From assembly GCF_014640435.1 (NCBI RefSeq), contig NZ_BMGY01000007.1, forward strand, positions 62,001 through 126,000: a stretch of 64,000 bases of DNA, written 5' to 3'. Positions 26,450 through 33,828 of the stretch are shown here, in pieces (within the stretch, counting starts at the first letter, position 1; each line of letters opens with the position of its first letter). Under the pieces are notes generated by a model that was not told where the DNA came from, searched no databases, and worked only from the letters and a program-made list of their open reading frames with translations. The position numbers and the translations under genes were made by a program. This DNA is from Hymenobacter frigidus. GTDB taxonomy: Bacteria; Bacteroidota; Bacteroidia; Cytophagales; Hymenobacteraceae.

Positions 26450-26504
26450 CTATTCACTTGCGTGCTTCCGATTCTCACCCGTCACTCCCACCCTTCACTT
26501 ACCG

Positions 26505-28166
26505 ATGACCAACAAAACCCTTCTTATTGCCTTGCTGGCCCTGGCCAGCGCGGCCCCAGCCCACGCTCAGAGCAAGACAAAAGTTAAAATCAAAGGCAGC
26601 ACGACAGTTAAAGCCGCCAAAACCAAGACCAAGGCTGCCGCTACCGGCACCGATTGGAGCGTGAAATACGCCGACCAGGTGAACGCCGAGCGGCTGCGCA
26701 CCCACTTGGCGGTGCTGGCCTCGGATGAGTACGAAGGCCGCGAAACCGGCACCAAAGGCCAGCACATGGCCGCTACCTACGTGGCGGCTCAGTTTAAAAG
26801 CGCCGGCCTCACCGGCCCGGTGCCCAACGCGGCCGACCCGTACCAGCAGCGCTTCAACGTGGAGCAGGTGACCTGGGCCGACGGCGCGACCCTGAAAGTG
26901 GGCAGCACCAGCTACGCTTGGCTCACGGATTTCTACGGCCTGAGCGACTCGCCGTTTGCGGAGGAAACCACCGTCAAGCCCCTGTTTGTGGGCTACGGCA
27001 TCGAGCAGCCCGGCTATTCTGATTACACCGGCCTGGACGTGAAGGACAAAGACCTGCTCATTGCCCTCGGCGAACCTATTACTTCGGAAGGCAAAGCGGT
27101 GCTGAGCGCCGACGGCGCCCCCACCAAATGGGGCAACGACTACCGCGCCAAAGCCCAGCTGGCCACCCAGAAAGGGGCCCGCTCGGTATTTTTTGTGAGC
27201 TTCAACCCCACCAGCAACTTTGCCAAGCAGGCGGCGCGCCTCACGCCGTTTATCACGCGCCCGGCTACGATGATGATTGCCGATAAGCCCAGCCGCACGC
27301 CGTCGTTCTTCGTGTCGCCGGCCGTGGGCCTGGCTGCGCTGGGCACCACCGATGCCGCCGTCCAGGCTTATCTGACCAAAACCAGCACTACCAAGCAGCC
27401 AGTGCCGTCCACGTTCACGGTGGTGCCGATGCAGATAAAAGCCGTCCGCAAGCGCGTGCCGGTTGAAACCGAAAACGCCCTGGGCTTCATCGAGGGCACG
27501 GATTTGAAGGACGACATCATCGTGATTTCGGCGCACCACGACCACCTGGGCATGCACGACGGCGAGGTGTTCAATGGGGCCGATGACGATGGCTCGGGCA
27601 CGTCGGCCATTATCACGATGGCGGAGGTATTTGCCAAGGCCAAGAAGGAAGGCCACGGCCCGCGCCGCAGCCTGCTCTTCCTGAGCGTGACGGGCGAGGA
27701 AAAGGGCCTGTTCGGCTCGGAGTATTACGCCAAGCACCCGGTGTTTCCGCTGGCCCAAACGATGGTTGACCTGAACGTGGACATGATTGGGCGCACCGAC
27801 GTGGAGCACGAGGGCAAGCCCGACTACGTGTACGTTATCGGGTCCGATAAGCTGGCGTCGGAACTCAAGGTGATTACCGAGGCGCAGAACAAGAAGTACA
27901 CGAAACTCGACCTGGACCACCGCTTCGACGACCCCGCCGACCCGAACCGCTTTTATTACCGTTCCGACCACTACAACTTCGCGGTGAACAAGGTCCCGGT
28001 GGCCTTTTTCTTCAACGGCGTGCACGCCGACTACCACAAGGAAAGCGACGAGATTGAGAAAATTGAGTTTCCAAAGATGGAGAAGCGGGCCCGCCTGGTA
28101 TTCTACCTGACCTGGGAGCTGGCCAACCGCGACGGCCGCATCGTGGTCGACTCGAACAAACCGTAA
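26505..28166 (+). CDS. Secreted M28-family metallopeptidase, first tandem copy
   Basis: 553 residues from ATG 26505. The signal peptide TLLIALLALASAAPAHA is followed by a Lys-rich stretch (KTKVKIKGSTTVKAAKTKTK). A PA-like insert (residues about 160-300) precedes the M28 zinc peptidase core: HHDHLGMHDG (first Zn His), GADDDGSGTSAI (bridging Asp), SVTGEEKGLFGSEYY (catalytic Glu), DLNVDMIGR (Zn Asp) and YRSDHYNFA (second His). The family removes N-terminal amino acids or cuts peptides outside the cell. It is paralogous to the next gene, with the same order of motifs. Confidence 0.88.
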   Translation: MTNKTLLIALLALASAAPAHAQSKTKVKIKGSTTVKAAKTKTKAAATGTDWSVKYADQVNAERLRTHLAVLASDEYEGRETGTKGQHMAATYVAAQFKSAGLTGPVPNAADPYQQRFNVEQVTWADGATLKVGSTSYAWLTDFYGLSDSPFAEETTVKPLFVGYGIEQPGYSDYTGLDVKDKDLLIALGEPITSEGKAVLSADGAPTKWGNDYRAKAQLATQKGARSVFFVSFNPTSNFAKQAARLTPFITRPATMMIADKPSRTPSFFVSPAVGLAALGTTDAAVQAYLTKTSTTKQPVPSTFTVVPMQIKAVRKRVPVETENALGFIEGTDLKDDIIVISAHHDHLGMHDGEVFNGADDDGSGTSAIITMAEVFAKAKKEGHGPRRSLLFLSVTGEEKGLFGSEYYAKHPVFPLAQTMVDLNVDMIGRTDVEHEGKPDYVYVIGSDKLASELKVITEAQNKKYTKLDLDHRFDDPADPNRFYYRSDHYNFAVNKVPVAFFFNGVHADYHKESDEIEKIEFPKMEKRARLVFYLTWELANRDGRIVVDSNKP

Positions 28167-28193
28167 TTACTAACCGAATTAAATGAGCGTAAC

Positions 28194-28240
28194 AGCACGT
28201 CATGCTCATCTAGCGTCCGCGCAGCTGAGCATGACGTGCT
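28194..28240. repeat. Short GTCATGCTGAGC-family hairpin, copy 7
   Basis: AGCACGTCATGCTCA (28194-28208) and TGAGCATGACGTGCT (28226-28240) are perfect 15-bp arms around a 17-base loop. It is a shortened or decayed member lying between the two peptidase genes. Confidence 0.8.
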
Positions 28241-28283
28241 TGTTTTAATGTTCTTAGTATCTCCTCGTCCTTCTCCTTTATCG

Positions 28284-29975
28284 ATGAAGACCCTCGTGTT
28301 GTTATGCGGGCTGTTGGCCCTGGCCAGCGGGCTACCCACCGCGGCACAGCAAGCCCCCAGTAAGTTAAAAATCAAGACCAAAGGCGGCTCGACAGCAATT
28401 CCCGCCACCCCAGTTGCCCCGGACTTTTCGCGCACTTACGCGGCCTCCATCACTCCCGCCGAGCTGCGCCAGCACCTGACCATTGTGGCCTCGGATGCCT
28501 TTCAGGGGCGCGAGGCCGGGCAGCCGGGCCAGAAGCTGGCGGCCGAATACTTGGTGAAGCAACTGAGCGAGCTGGGACTGCAAGGCCCCGTGCCGGGCAG
28601 CGACAACCCGTACTTGCAGCACTTTCGGCTCACGCGGGGCACCCACGCCGACGGCGGCTACCTGAAGGCCAACGGCCAGCGCTACGAATACTTGAGCGAC
28701 TTTTTCAGCTATGGCCCCATGCCCTCGCCCTTCCGCACCGAAACGGCGTTGCAGCCGGTGTTCGTGGGCTTCGGGGTGGAGCAGGGCGCGTATTCCGACT
28801 ACGCCGGGCTCGATGTGCAGGGCAAGGACGTGGTGGCCATCATGGGCGAACCCCAGGACGAGCGCGGCCGCAAGCTCCTGAAGCCCAACGGCCGGGCGGC
28901 CGACTACTGGGAATCGGGCCTGCGCAAGGCGGCGCTGGCCAAGGCCAGGGGTGCCCGCAGCATTTTCCTGATGACGTTTGCCCCCGCGGCGGCTTTCCAA
29001 AAACAAGCCAAAGAACTGGCCGCGTCCCTGCGTGAGCCCGCTTTTTCCCTGCCCGACCCCGGCCCGGCGGTGATTGATACCGTGAGCGAAACCGTGCCGC
29101 CCGGCATCGGCATCTACTTCACCTCGCAGGAGTTGGGGCTGCAGCTGGCCGGCACCACCATGAACGGCCTGATTGGCTACGCTCGGGCGGTGGGCCAGGC
29201 TGGCCGGCCGGTACCGGCGGGCTTTCGGGCGGCGGCTAGCACCATTTTCCTGCCCCAGCCGCAGGAACAGCTTATCACGGAGAACGTGCTGGGCTTTTTG
29301 GAGGGTAGCGACAAGAAAGATGAAGTGCTGGTGGTGTCGGCCCACTACGACCACCTGGGCGTGAAGCACGACACGATTTATAACGGGGCCGACGACGACG
29401 GCTCGGGGACGGTGGCGCTGCTGGAAATTGCCCAAGCGTTTGCCCAGGCCAAGAAGGAGGGCCACGGGCCGCGCCGCAGCATCCTGTTCATCGCCATGAC
29501 GGCGGAGGAGGAAGGCCTGTTTGGCTCCGAATACTACACGGCCCACCCGGTGCTGCCGCTGGCCAACACCATTGCCGACCTCAACATTGACATGGTGGGC
29601 CGCACCGACCGCAAGCACGGAGCCCGCAAGCATTACGTGTGCGTGGTGGGCTCAGATAAGCTCTCGTCGGACCTGCACCGCATCAACGAAGCGGCCAACC
29701 GCGACTACACGCACCTGGAGCTGGACTACCGCTTTAACGTGCCCGGCGAACCGGAGCACATCTACTACCGCTCGGACCACTACAACTTTGCCCGGCGCAA
29801 AATCCCGGTTATCTTCTACACTGCCGGCGAGCACGCCGACTACCACAAGGCCACCGACGACGTGGAAAAAATAGAATTCGACAAATTGACGGAGCGCGCG
29901 CAGCTGGTGTTCCACACGGCCTGGGAGTTGGCCAACCGCGAGCAGCGTATTGTGGTTGACTCCGATAAGCCCTAA
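28284..29975 (+). CDS. Secreted M28-family metallopeptidase, second tandem copy
   Basis: 563 residues from ATG 28284. The signal peptide (LVLLCGLLALASGLPTAAQQ) leads to a Lys-rich stretch (KLKIKTKGG) like that of the upstream paralogue. The M28 metal motifs are in order: SAHYDHLGVKHD, GADDDGSGTVALL, AMTAEEEGLFGSEYY, DLNIDMVGR and YRSDHYNFA. Compared with the first copy the two share most of the catalytic half and end alike (LANREQRIVVDSDKP against LANRDGRIVVDSNKP). A local duplication is the simple reading. The stop codon is three bases before the left repeat of the GxxExxY element. Confidence 0.88.
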   Translation: MKTLVLLCGLLALASGLPTAAQQAPSKLKIKTKGGSTAIPATPVAPDFSRTYAASITPAELRQHLTIVASDAFQGREAGQPGQKLAAEYLVKQLSELGLQGPVPGSDNPYLQHFRLTRGTHADGGYLKANGQRYEYLSDFFSYGPMPSPFRTETALQPVFVGFGVEQGAYSDYAGLDVQGKDVVAIMGEPQDERGRKLLKPNGRAADYWESGLRKAALAKARGARSIFLMTFAPAAAFQKQAKELAASLREPAFSLPDPGPAVIDTVSETVPPGIGIYFTSQELGLQLAGTTMNGLIGYARAVGQAGRPVPAGFRAAASTIFLPQPQEQLITENVLGFLEGSDKKDEVLVVSAHYDHLGVKHDTIYNGADDDGSGTVALLEIAQAFAQAKKEGHGPRRSILFIAMTAEEEGLFGSEYYTAHPVLPLANTIADLNIDMVGRTDRKHGARKHYVCVVGSDKLSSDLHRINEAANRDYTHLELDYRFNVPGEPEHIYYRSDHYNFARRKIPVIFYTAGEHADYHKATDDVEKIEFDKLTERAQLVFHTAWELANREQRIVVDSDKP

Positions 29976-29978
29976 TGT

Positions 29979-30446
29979 ATTTTCGCACAGAGTTTACAAG
30001 GAGGTAAAAGGAGTTTCATTGAGCAGTGCGATGGAAAAGGACGAGTTGACTGGTCGGATTTTGGGGGTAGCATTTCGGGTGCACACCGTATTGGGACCGG
30101 GTTTGCTGGAATCGGTGTATGAAATAGCGTTGGCGCATGAGTTGCGAAAGGCAGGCTTGCTGGTAGCTACCCAGGTTGAAATGCCGGTGGTGTATGATGG
30201 CATTCGGCTGGACCTGGCGTTCCGCGCCGACATGATTGTAGAAAGCACAGTCATTCTGGAATTAAAATCGGTAGAAGCACTGGCCCCCGTTCACTCTAAG
30301 CAGCTGTTGAATTACCTGCGGCTTTCCGGCCTGAAAACCGGCCTGTTGATTAACTTCAACACCATTTCCCTCAAAGACCAGCTCATCCGGCTTTCCAACT
30401 AACTCGGTGAGACTCTTTTTCCCTCTCTTTAACTCTGTGCGAAAAT
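29979..30446. mobile_element. GxxExxY gene bounded by inverted repeats
   Basis: ATTTTCGCACAGAGTT (29979-29994) and AACTCTGTGCGAAAAT (30431-30446) are perfect 16-bp inverted repeats around a single gene. Matching continues inward with roughly 20 of the next 28 bases, so the arms are about 45 bases with mismatches. The left arm begins three bases after the peptidase stop codon. The right arm ends on the AT of the lutB start codon. The layout looks like a compact 468-bp mobile cassette that carries one small PD-(D/E)xK-like gene. Known insertion-sequence transposases are absent, so it would have to be moved in trans or by the encoded protein. Confidence 0.6.
30031..30402 (+). CDS. GxxExxY protein (PD-(D/E)xK-like)
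   Basis: 123 residues from ATG 30031 (MEKDELTGRILGVAFRVHTV); the frame is open further upstream but enters the inverted repeat. The family signature GLLESVY lies at residues 24-30. A restriction-nuclease-like core follows: RADMIVESTVILELKSVEAL, with Asp67, Glu77 and Lys79 fitting a D-x(n)-ExK metal site. The C-terminus (QLLNYLRLSGLKTGLLINFN) is a family hallmark. GxxExxY proteins are small, widely spread and without a tested function; they often occur in repeats and in non-coding spaces. Here the gene is flanked by exact inverted repeats. Confidence 0.85.
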   Translation: MEKDELTGRILGVAFRVHTVLGPGLLESVYEIALAHELRKAGLLVATQVEMPVVYDGIRLDLAFRADMIVESTVILELKSVEALAPVHSKQLLNYLRLSGLKTGLLINFNTISLKDQLIRLSN

Positions 30447-31821
30447 GAAAGCCGACCAATTCCTCCTCGACGCGGAAACGAAAGCCTTCGACCGCGAGCA
30501 CCGCCGCAAAATCCGGTTCAACATCGGCAAGTACGACGCGGCCGTGAGCACCGGCCTGAAGCTGTACGACCAGCACGAGCTGGCCCGTGACCGCGGGGCC
30601 TACCTCAAGGCCACCGTGCTGGAAAAGCTGGACGAGTACCTGCTGCAGTTCGAGGCGGCCTTCACGGCGCGGGGCGGCCGGGTGATTTGGGCGCGCGACG
30701 CGGCCGAGGCACTGGCCGAAATCGGCAAGCTGACCAAGGCCCGCAACACCAAAACGGTGGTGAAGGCCAAGAGCATGACCACTGAGGAAATTCACCTCAA
30801 CCAATACCTAGCCACGCAGGGCATTGAGTCCGTTGAAACCGACCTGGGCGAGTACATCGTGCAGCTGAACGGCGAGCGGCCCTACCACATTGTGACGCCC
30901 GCCATGCACCTGAGCAAGGCCGACATCAACCAGATTTTCATCAAGCACCTGGGTACGAAATCGACCGATGATGCCCAGGAACTGGTGCTTACGGCCCGGC
31001 ACCTGCTACGCAACAAGTACACGGCCGCCGAAGTAGGCGTGACCGGCGGCAACTTCCTGATTGCCGACGCCGGCGCGGTGGCCGTGACGGAGAATGAAGG
31101 CAACGCCCGGCTTTCCGCTACTTTTCCTAAGCTGCACATCGCGGTGGTCGGCATCGAGAAAGTCATTCCGAAACTGACCGATTTGGACCTGTTCTGGCCG
31201 CTGCTCAGCACCAGCGGCACCGGGCAGCAAGTCACGGTTTATAATACCGTATACTTCGGCCCGCACCAACCCGGCGAAGTAGACGGCCCGGAGGAAATGG
31301 TTGTCATTCTGCTCGACAACGGCCGCACCAACCTGCTGGCCCAGCCCGATAAGCGCGCCGCCCTGCGCTGCATCCGCTGCGGGGCCTGCCTCAATGTGTG
31401 CCCGGTGTACAAGAACATCGGCGGGCATACGTACGAAACGACGTATTCCGGCCCCATCGGCTCGGTCATCAGCCCGCACCTGAGCGGCCTGCCCGAGCAC
31501 AAGCACCTAAGCTACGCCAGCAGCCTGTGCGGGGCCTGCACCAGCGTGTGCCCGGTACGCGTGCCGCTGCACAACTTATTGCTGCTCAACCGCCAGCAAA
31601 GCGTGCGCGAAGGCTATGCGCCGCTGGAAGAGCGCGCCGCCATCGGCCTCTGGAAATGGAGTATGCAGCACCGCTGGGCCCTCGATGTGCTACCAGCCGC
31701 CATTAAAGACTGGAGCCTGAGCCGCCTGCTGGGCCAGGTGGGCTGGAGTAAGCGGCGCGAGAGCCTGCACATCGCGGGGCAGTCGTTTCGGGAGCTGTGG
31801 GCGACGCGGACGGGTAGCTAA
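30445..31821 (+). CDS. lutB: Lactate utilization iron-sulfur protein LutB
   Basis: 458 residues from ATG 30445; this start overlaps the last bases of the upstream inverted repeat. The LUD domain (about residues 60-300) includes VKAKSMTTEEI, NFLIADAGAVAVTENEGN and an adjacent helical region. Two 4Fe-4S motifs follow: CIRCGACLNVCPVY (about residue 310) and CGACTSVCPVRVP (about 367). LutB passes electrons from L-lactate oxidation in the LutABC complex. No lutA or lutC is adjacent, so the partners must be elsewhere in the genome. The inserted cassette may have disturbed the normal lut gene order or promoter. Confidence 0.9.
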   Translation: MKADQFLLDAETKAFDREHRRKIRFNIGKYDAAVSTGLKLYDQHELARDRGAYLKATVLEKLDEYLLQFEAAFTARGGRVIWARDAAEALAEIGKLTKARNTKTVVKAKSMTTEEIHLNQYLATQGIESVETDLGEYIVQLNGERPYHIVTPAMHLSKADINQIFIKHLGTKSTDDAQELVLTARHLLRNKYTAAEVGVTGGNFLIADAGAVAVTENEGNARLSATFPKLHIAVVGIEKVIPKLTDLDLFWPLLSTSGTGQQVTVYNTVYFGPHQPGEVDGPEEMVVILLDNGRTNLLAQPDKRAALRCIRCGACLNVCPVYKNIGGHTYETTYSGPIGSVISPHLSGLPEHKHLSYASSLCGACTSVCPVRVPLHNLLLLNRQQSVREGYAPLEERAAIGLWKWSMQHRWALDVLPAAIKDWSLSRLLGQVGWSKRRESLHIAGQSFRELWATRTGS

Positions 31822-32241
31822 CCGCCGCAGGTGTCAGAAACCCGACGGGCATTATTTTGCCGGTTTATTTTAAAAGCACCATTTTTTAGATTAGTTTTGT
31901 GCATAATAGGCAAAATAATGCCTATTATAGTGAAATAATTTTTCACATTTTGCGAAACATTGTTTTGTGTTTAGCTGAACGATTTACGAACTATTTAGAA
32001 AATAAGCGAACAGCTATCCAACCGATGTAGAGACGCGACCCTTCGTGTCTTGGCGTTCGCATCGTTTAAGTGCCAAGCCACTAGCTTTTAGCTAATAGCT
32101 GTCAGCTTTTGTTCTCATAGCCAAGTGATTATACCGGCTTCATTGTTCGTTTAATTAGGGCTTGGCACTTAACGTCGAGACGCGAAGGGTCGCGTCTCGA
32201 CACCAACCGCTGACTTTCTAAACAGGCTCTATTTAAAACTC
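31822..32241. promoter_or_regulatory. Regulatory spacer upstream of hipB with palindrome and promoter
   Basis: This 420-base AT-rich gap holds a candidate -7 box TAGTTTTG (31892-31899), then a perfect palindrome ATAATAGGC-N8-GCCTATTAT (31903-31928), and a second GTGAAA/TTTCAC (31930-31946). The N8 spacing equals that of the E. coli HipB operator. Further downstream lies a long imperfect repeat (about 31993-32225) with perfect arms 32030-32045 (GAGACGCGACCCTTCG)/32183-32198 and 32066-32079/32159-32172. The operator and promoter are thus separated from hipB by that repeat. Confidence 0.6.
32030..32198. repeat. Long inverted repeat between hip promoter and hipB
   Basis: Two perfect nested arms, 16 bp (32030-32045 with 32183-32198) and 14 bp (32066-32079 with 32159-32172), are joined by imperfect flanks to about 31993 and 32225. 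It resembles a MITE-like palindrome of a different family from the GTCATGCTGAGC hairpins. Confidence 0.8.
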
Positions 32242-32439
32242 ATGCAAGCAATTAGCTCAACTGTCCGTGAGAGCCGTGAGCGAGCCGGGCTCACACAAGA
32301 GGAATTAGCTGAGTTGAGCCGGGTGTCTGTACGAACCGTCAGGAATCTGGAAAGTGGCCAAGGCAACATTGGTATTAAGCCTTTGGGCCAGATAGCACAG
32401 GTTCTGGGGTTGGTACTGAATCTGAAATCATTAGCATGA
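32242..32439 (+). CDS. hipB: HipB-type HTH antitoxin/repressor
   Basis: 65 residues, a compact Cro/CI-type helix-turn-helix (SSTVRESRERAGLTQEELAELSRVSVRTVRNLESGQG). The recognition region is SRVSVRTVRNLES. In HipBST loci this protein binds operator DNA and represses the locus. It overlaps the next gene by four bases (ATGA at 32436-32439), the sign of translational coupling. A palindrome with N8 spacing lies about 315 bases upstream, which is a probable operator though displaced by a repeat. Confidence 0.85.
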   Translation: MQAISSTVRESRERAGLTQEELAELSRVSVRTVRNLESGQGNIGIKPLGQIAQVLGLVLNLKSLA

Positions 32440-32771
32440 AAAGCGCAGCGGCTGAAGTTTTGTATAACGGACAGGTGGCCGGATTGCTGCGCCGCTCGGA
32501 AACCGGCTTTGAGTTTCGCTACGCCACCGATTATCTGGCCTCGGACAACCCACCCGTTAGCCTCACGCTGCCCAAGCGCCCCTCCCCTTTTCTGGCTCCC
32601 GTGCTGTTTGCTTTCTTCTCGGGGCTGTTGGCCGAGGGCACGGCGAAAGACATTCAGTGCCGCAGCCTGCGGATTGACGAGAATGACGATTTCACCCGCC
32701 TGCTACTCACGGCGCACACCGAAACCATTGGGGCCATCACGGTGCGGGCGCTGCCAGCGCAACACTCATGA
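32436..32771 (+). CDS. hipS: HipS, stand-alone HipA N-terminal subdomain 1 (antitoxin)
   Basis: 111 residues. It carries only the HipA N1 domain: VLYNGQVAGLL, FEFRYATDYLAS, VSLTLPKRP, FFSGLLAEGTAKDI, FTRLLLTAH and IGAITVRAL. In the three-gene HipBST systems this piece is split from the kinase and acts as the antitoxin. It is joined to its neighbours by ATGA overlaps at both ends. A frameshifted hipA was considered and rejected because both junctions are clean 4-base overlaps with proper start codons. Confidence 0.82.
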   Translation: MKSAAAEVLYNGQVAGLLRRSETGFEFRYATDYLASDNPPVSLTLPKRPSPFLAPVLFAFFSGLLAEGTAKDIQCRSLRIDENDDFTRLLLTAHTETIGAITVRALPAQHS

Positions 32772-33796
32772 GCCATTGTGCTGGCTGCTTGCGAGAGCTG
32801 AAAAGAGCGAAGCACGACTTCTGCCCGAAATGCTTCGCGGAGCTGTTCGATGGCGTGCTGGTGAAAAGCCAGCTGGCCTTTGCCGCCCCGGCCCAAGCCA
32901 CGATACCCGAAGTGGAAAACTTCATTCGCCTCACCCAAAAAATCTCGATTTCGGGAGTGCAGGAAAAATTTTCGCTGGCCCTTAGCACGGAAGAGCCTAC
33001 CCGCCTGGAGCTAGTGGTCAGGGGCGGCACTTTTCTGTTGAAGCCCGTGCCGCCGGCTAATTTTGCGCAGGTGCAAGGAGTGCCCGCTAACGAGCATTTC
33101 ACGATGCAGCTGGCGCGGCAGGTGTTTAAGCTGCCTACGGCCGCGTGCGCTTACATGCACATGGCCGACGGCAGCCCCGCTTACCTCACCCGCCGCTTCG
33201 ATGTGGGTGCTGATGGGCGACATCTGGCTCAAGAAGATTTCGCGCAGTTAGCCCAGCGTACCGCGCAAGAGCACGGGCAGAACTACAAATACGATTTTAG
33301 CTACGAGGAAATTGGAGGACTGTTGAAACAGTACCTGCCCGCGAACTACTTGCCGGAGGCCACGTTCTTTTTCCGCCTCACCCTCTTCAACTATCTCGTC
33401 TCGAACGGCGACGCGCACCTGAAAAACTTCTCGCTGCACCGCCGGACCGCCACCGGCGAGTACCACCTCACACCCGCCTACGACCTGCTCAACACCAGCC
33501 TGCACGTGCAGGACGGCAACGGCCTGGCCCTCGACCTGTTGGCCGATGGCTACGAAACGCTCAGCTTCATCGCCAACGGCTACCTCGCCTACGACGACTT
33601 TCTGGAATTCGGCACGCGCCTGGGCCTGCCTCCCAGCAGGGTGCGCCGGCTGCTGGCCGACGTTGTAGGCCACGAAGCGGCCACTGCGCTGCTGCTGGAA
33701 AAATCCTTCCTCCCCGCCGAACTGCGCCAGCAGTACGCCGCCAGCCTGGCCGCCCGCCGGCAGCGCCTGCGCTACTCGCTGGCCGGGGCCGTGTAG
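32768..33796 (+). CDS. hipT: HipT, HipA-like Ser/Thr kinase toxin
   Basis: 342 residues from ATG 32768. A Cys-rich start (C4AGC7, C19PKC22) resembles a small zinc-binding knuckle seen in HipT proteins. The Gly-rich kinase loop KISISGVQEKFS carries the SIS motif (Ser60, Ser62), the site where HipT kinases phosphorylate themselves. The catalytic loop is NGDAHLKNFSL and the metal-binding loop is AYDLLNTSL. HipT of enteropathogenic E. coli targets tryptophanyl-tRNA synthetase; the target here is unknown. It lacks the HipA N1 domain, which is the preceding hipS. The three genes form one unit. Confidence 0.88.
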   Translation: MSHCAGCLRELKRAKHDFCPKCFAELFDGVLVKSQLAFAAPAQATIPEVENFIRLTQKISISGVQEKFSLALSTEEPTRLELVVRGGTFLLKPVPPANFAQVQGVPANEHFTMQLARQVFKLPTAACAYMHMADGSPAYLTRRFDVGADGRHLAQEDFAQLAQRTAQEHGQNYKYDFSYEEIGGLLKQYLPANYLPEATFFFRLTLFNYLVSNGDAHLKNFSLHRRTATGEYHLTPAYDLLNTSLHVQDGNGLALDLLADGYETLSFIANGYLAYDDFLEFGTRLGLPPSRVRRLLADVVGHEAATALLLEKSFLPAELRQQYAASLAARRQRLRYSLAGAV

Positions 33797-33828
33797 CCAC
33801 GACCCGGCTTTTTGCGTTTGATTGGCTT

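Noticed and set aside
26499..28037. 512-codon minus-strand frame opposite the first M28 peptidase
   Set aside because: It mirrors the peptidase codons and shows no domain; similar shadows lie opposite the second copy, chrA and the acyltransferase.
31822..32241. A small gene in the AT-rich gap before hipB
   Set aside because: No open frame of useful length; the region is explained by a promoter, palindromes and a repeat.
32436..33796. A single hipA gene broken by a frameshift
   Set aside because: Both junctions are clean ATGA overlaps with start codons, and the kinase begins with its own Cys-knuckle, which fits HipS plus HipT rather than a broken HipA.
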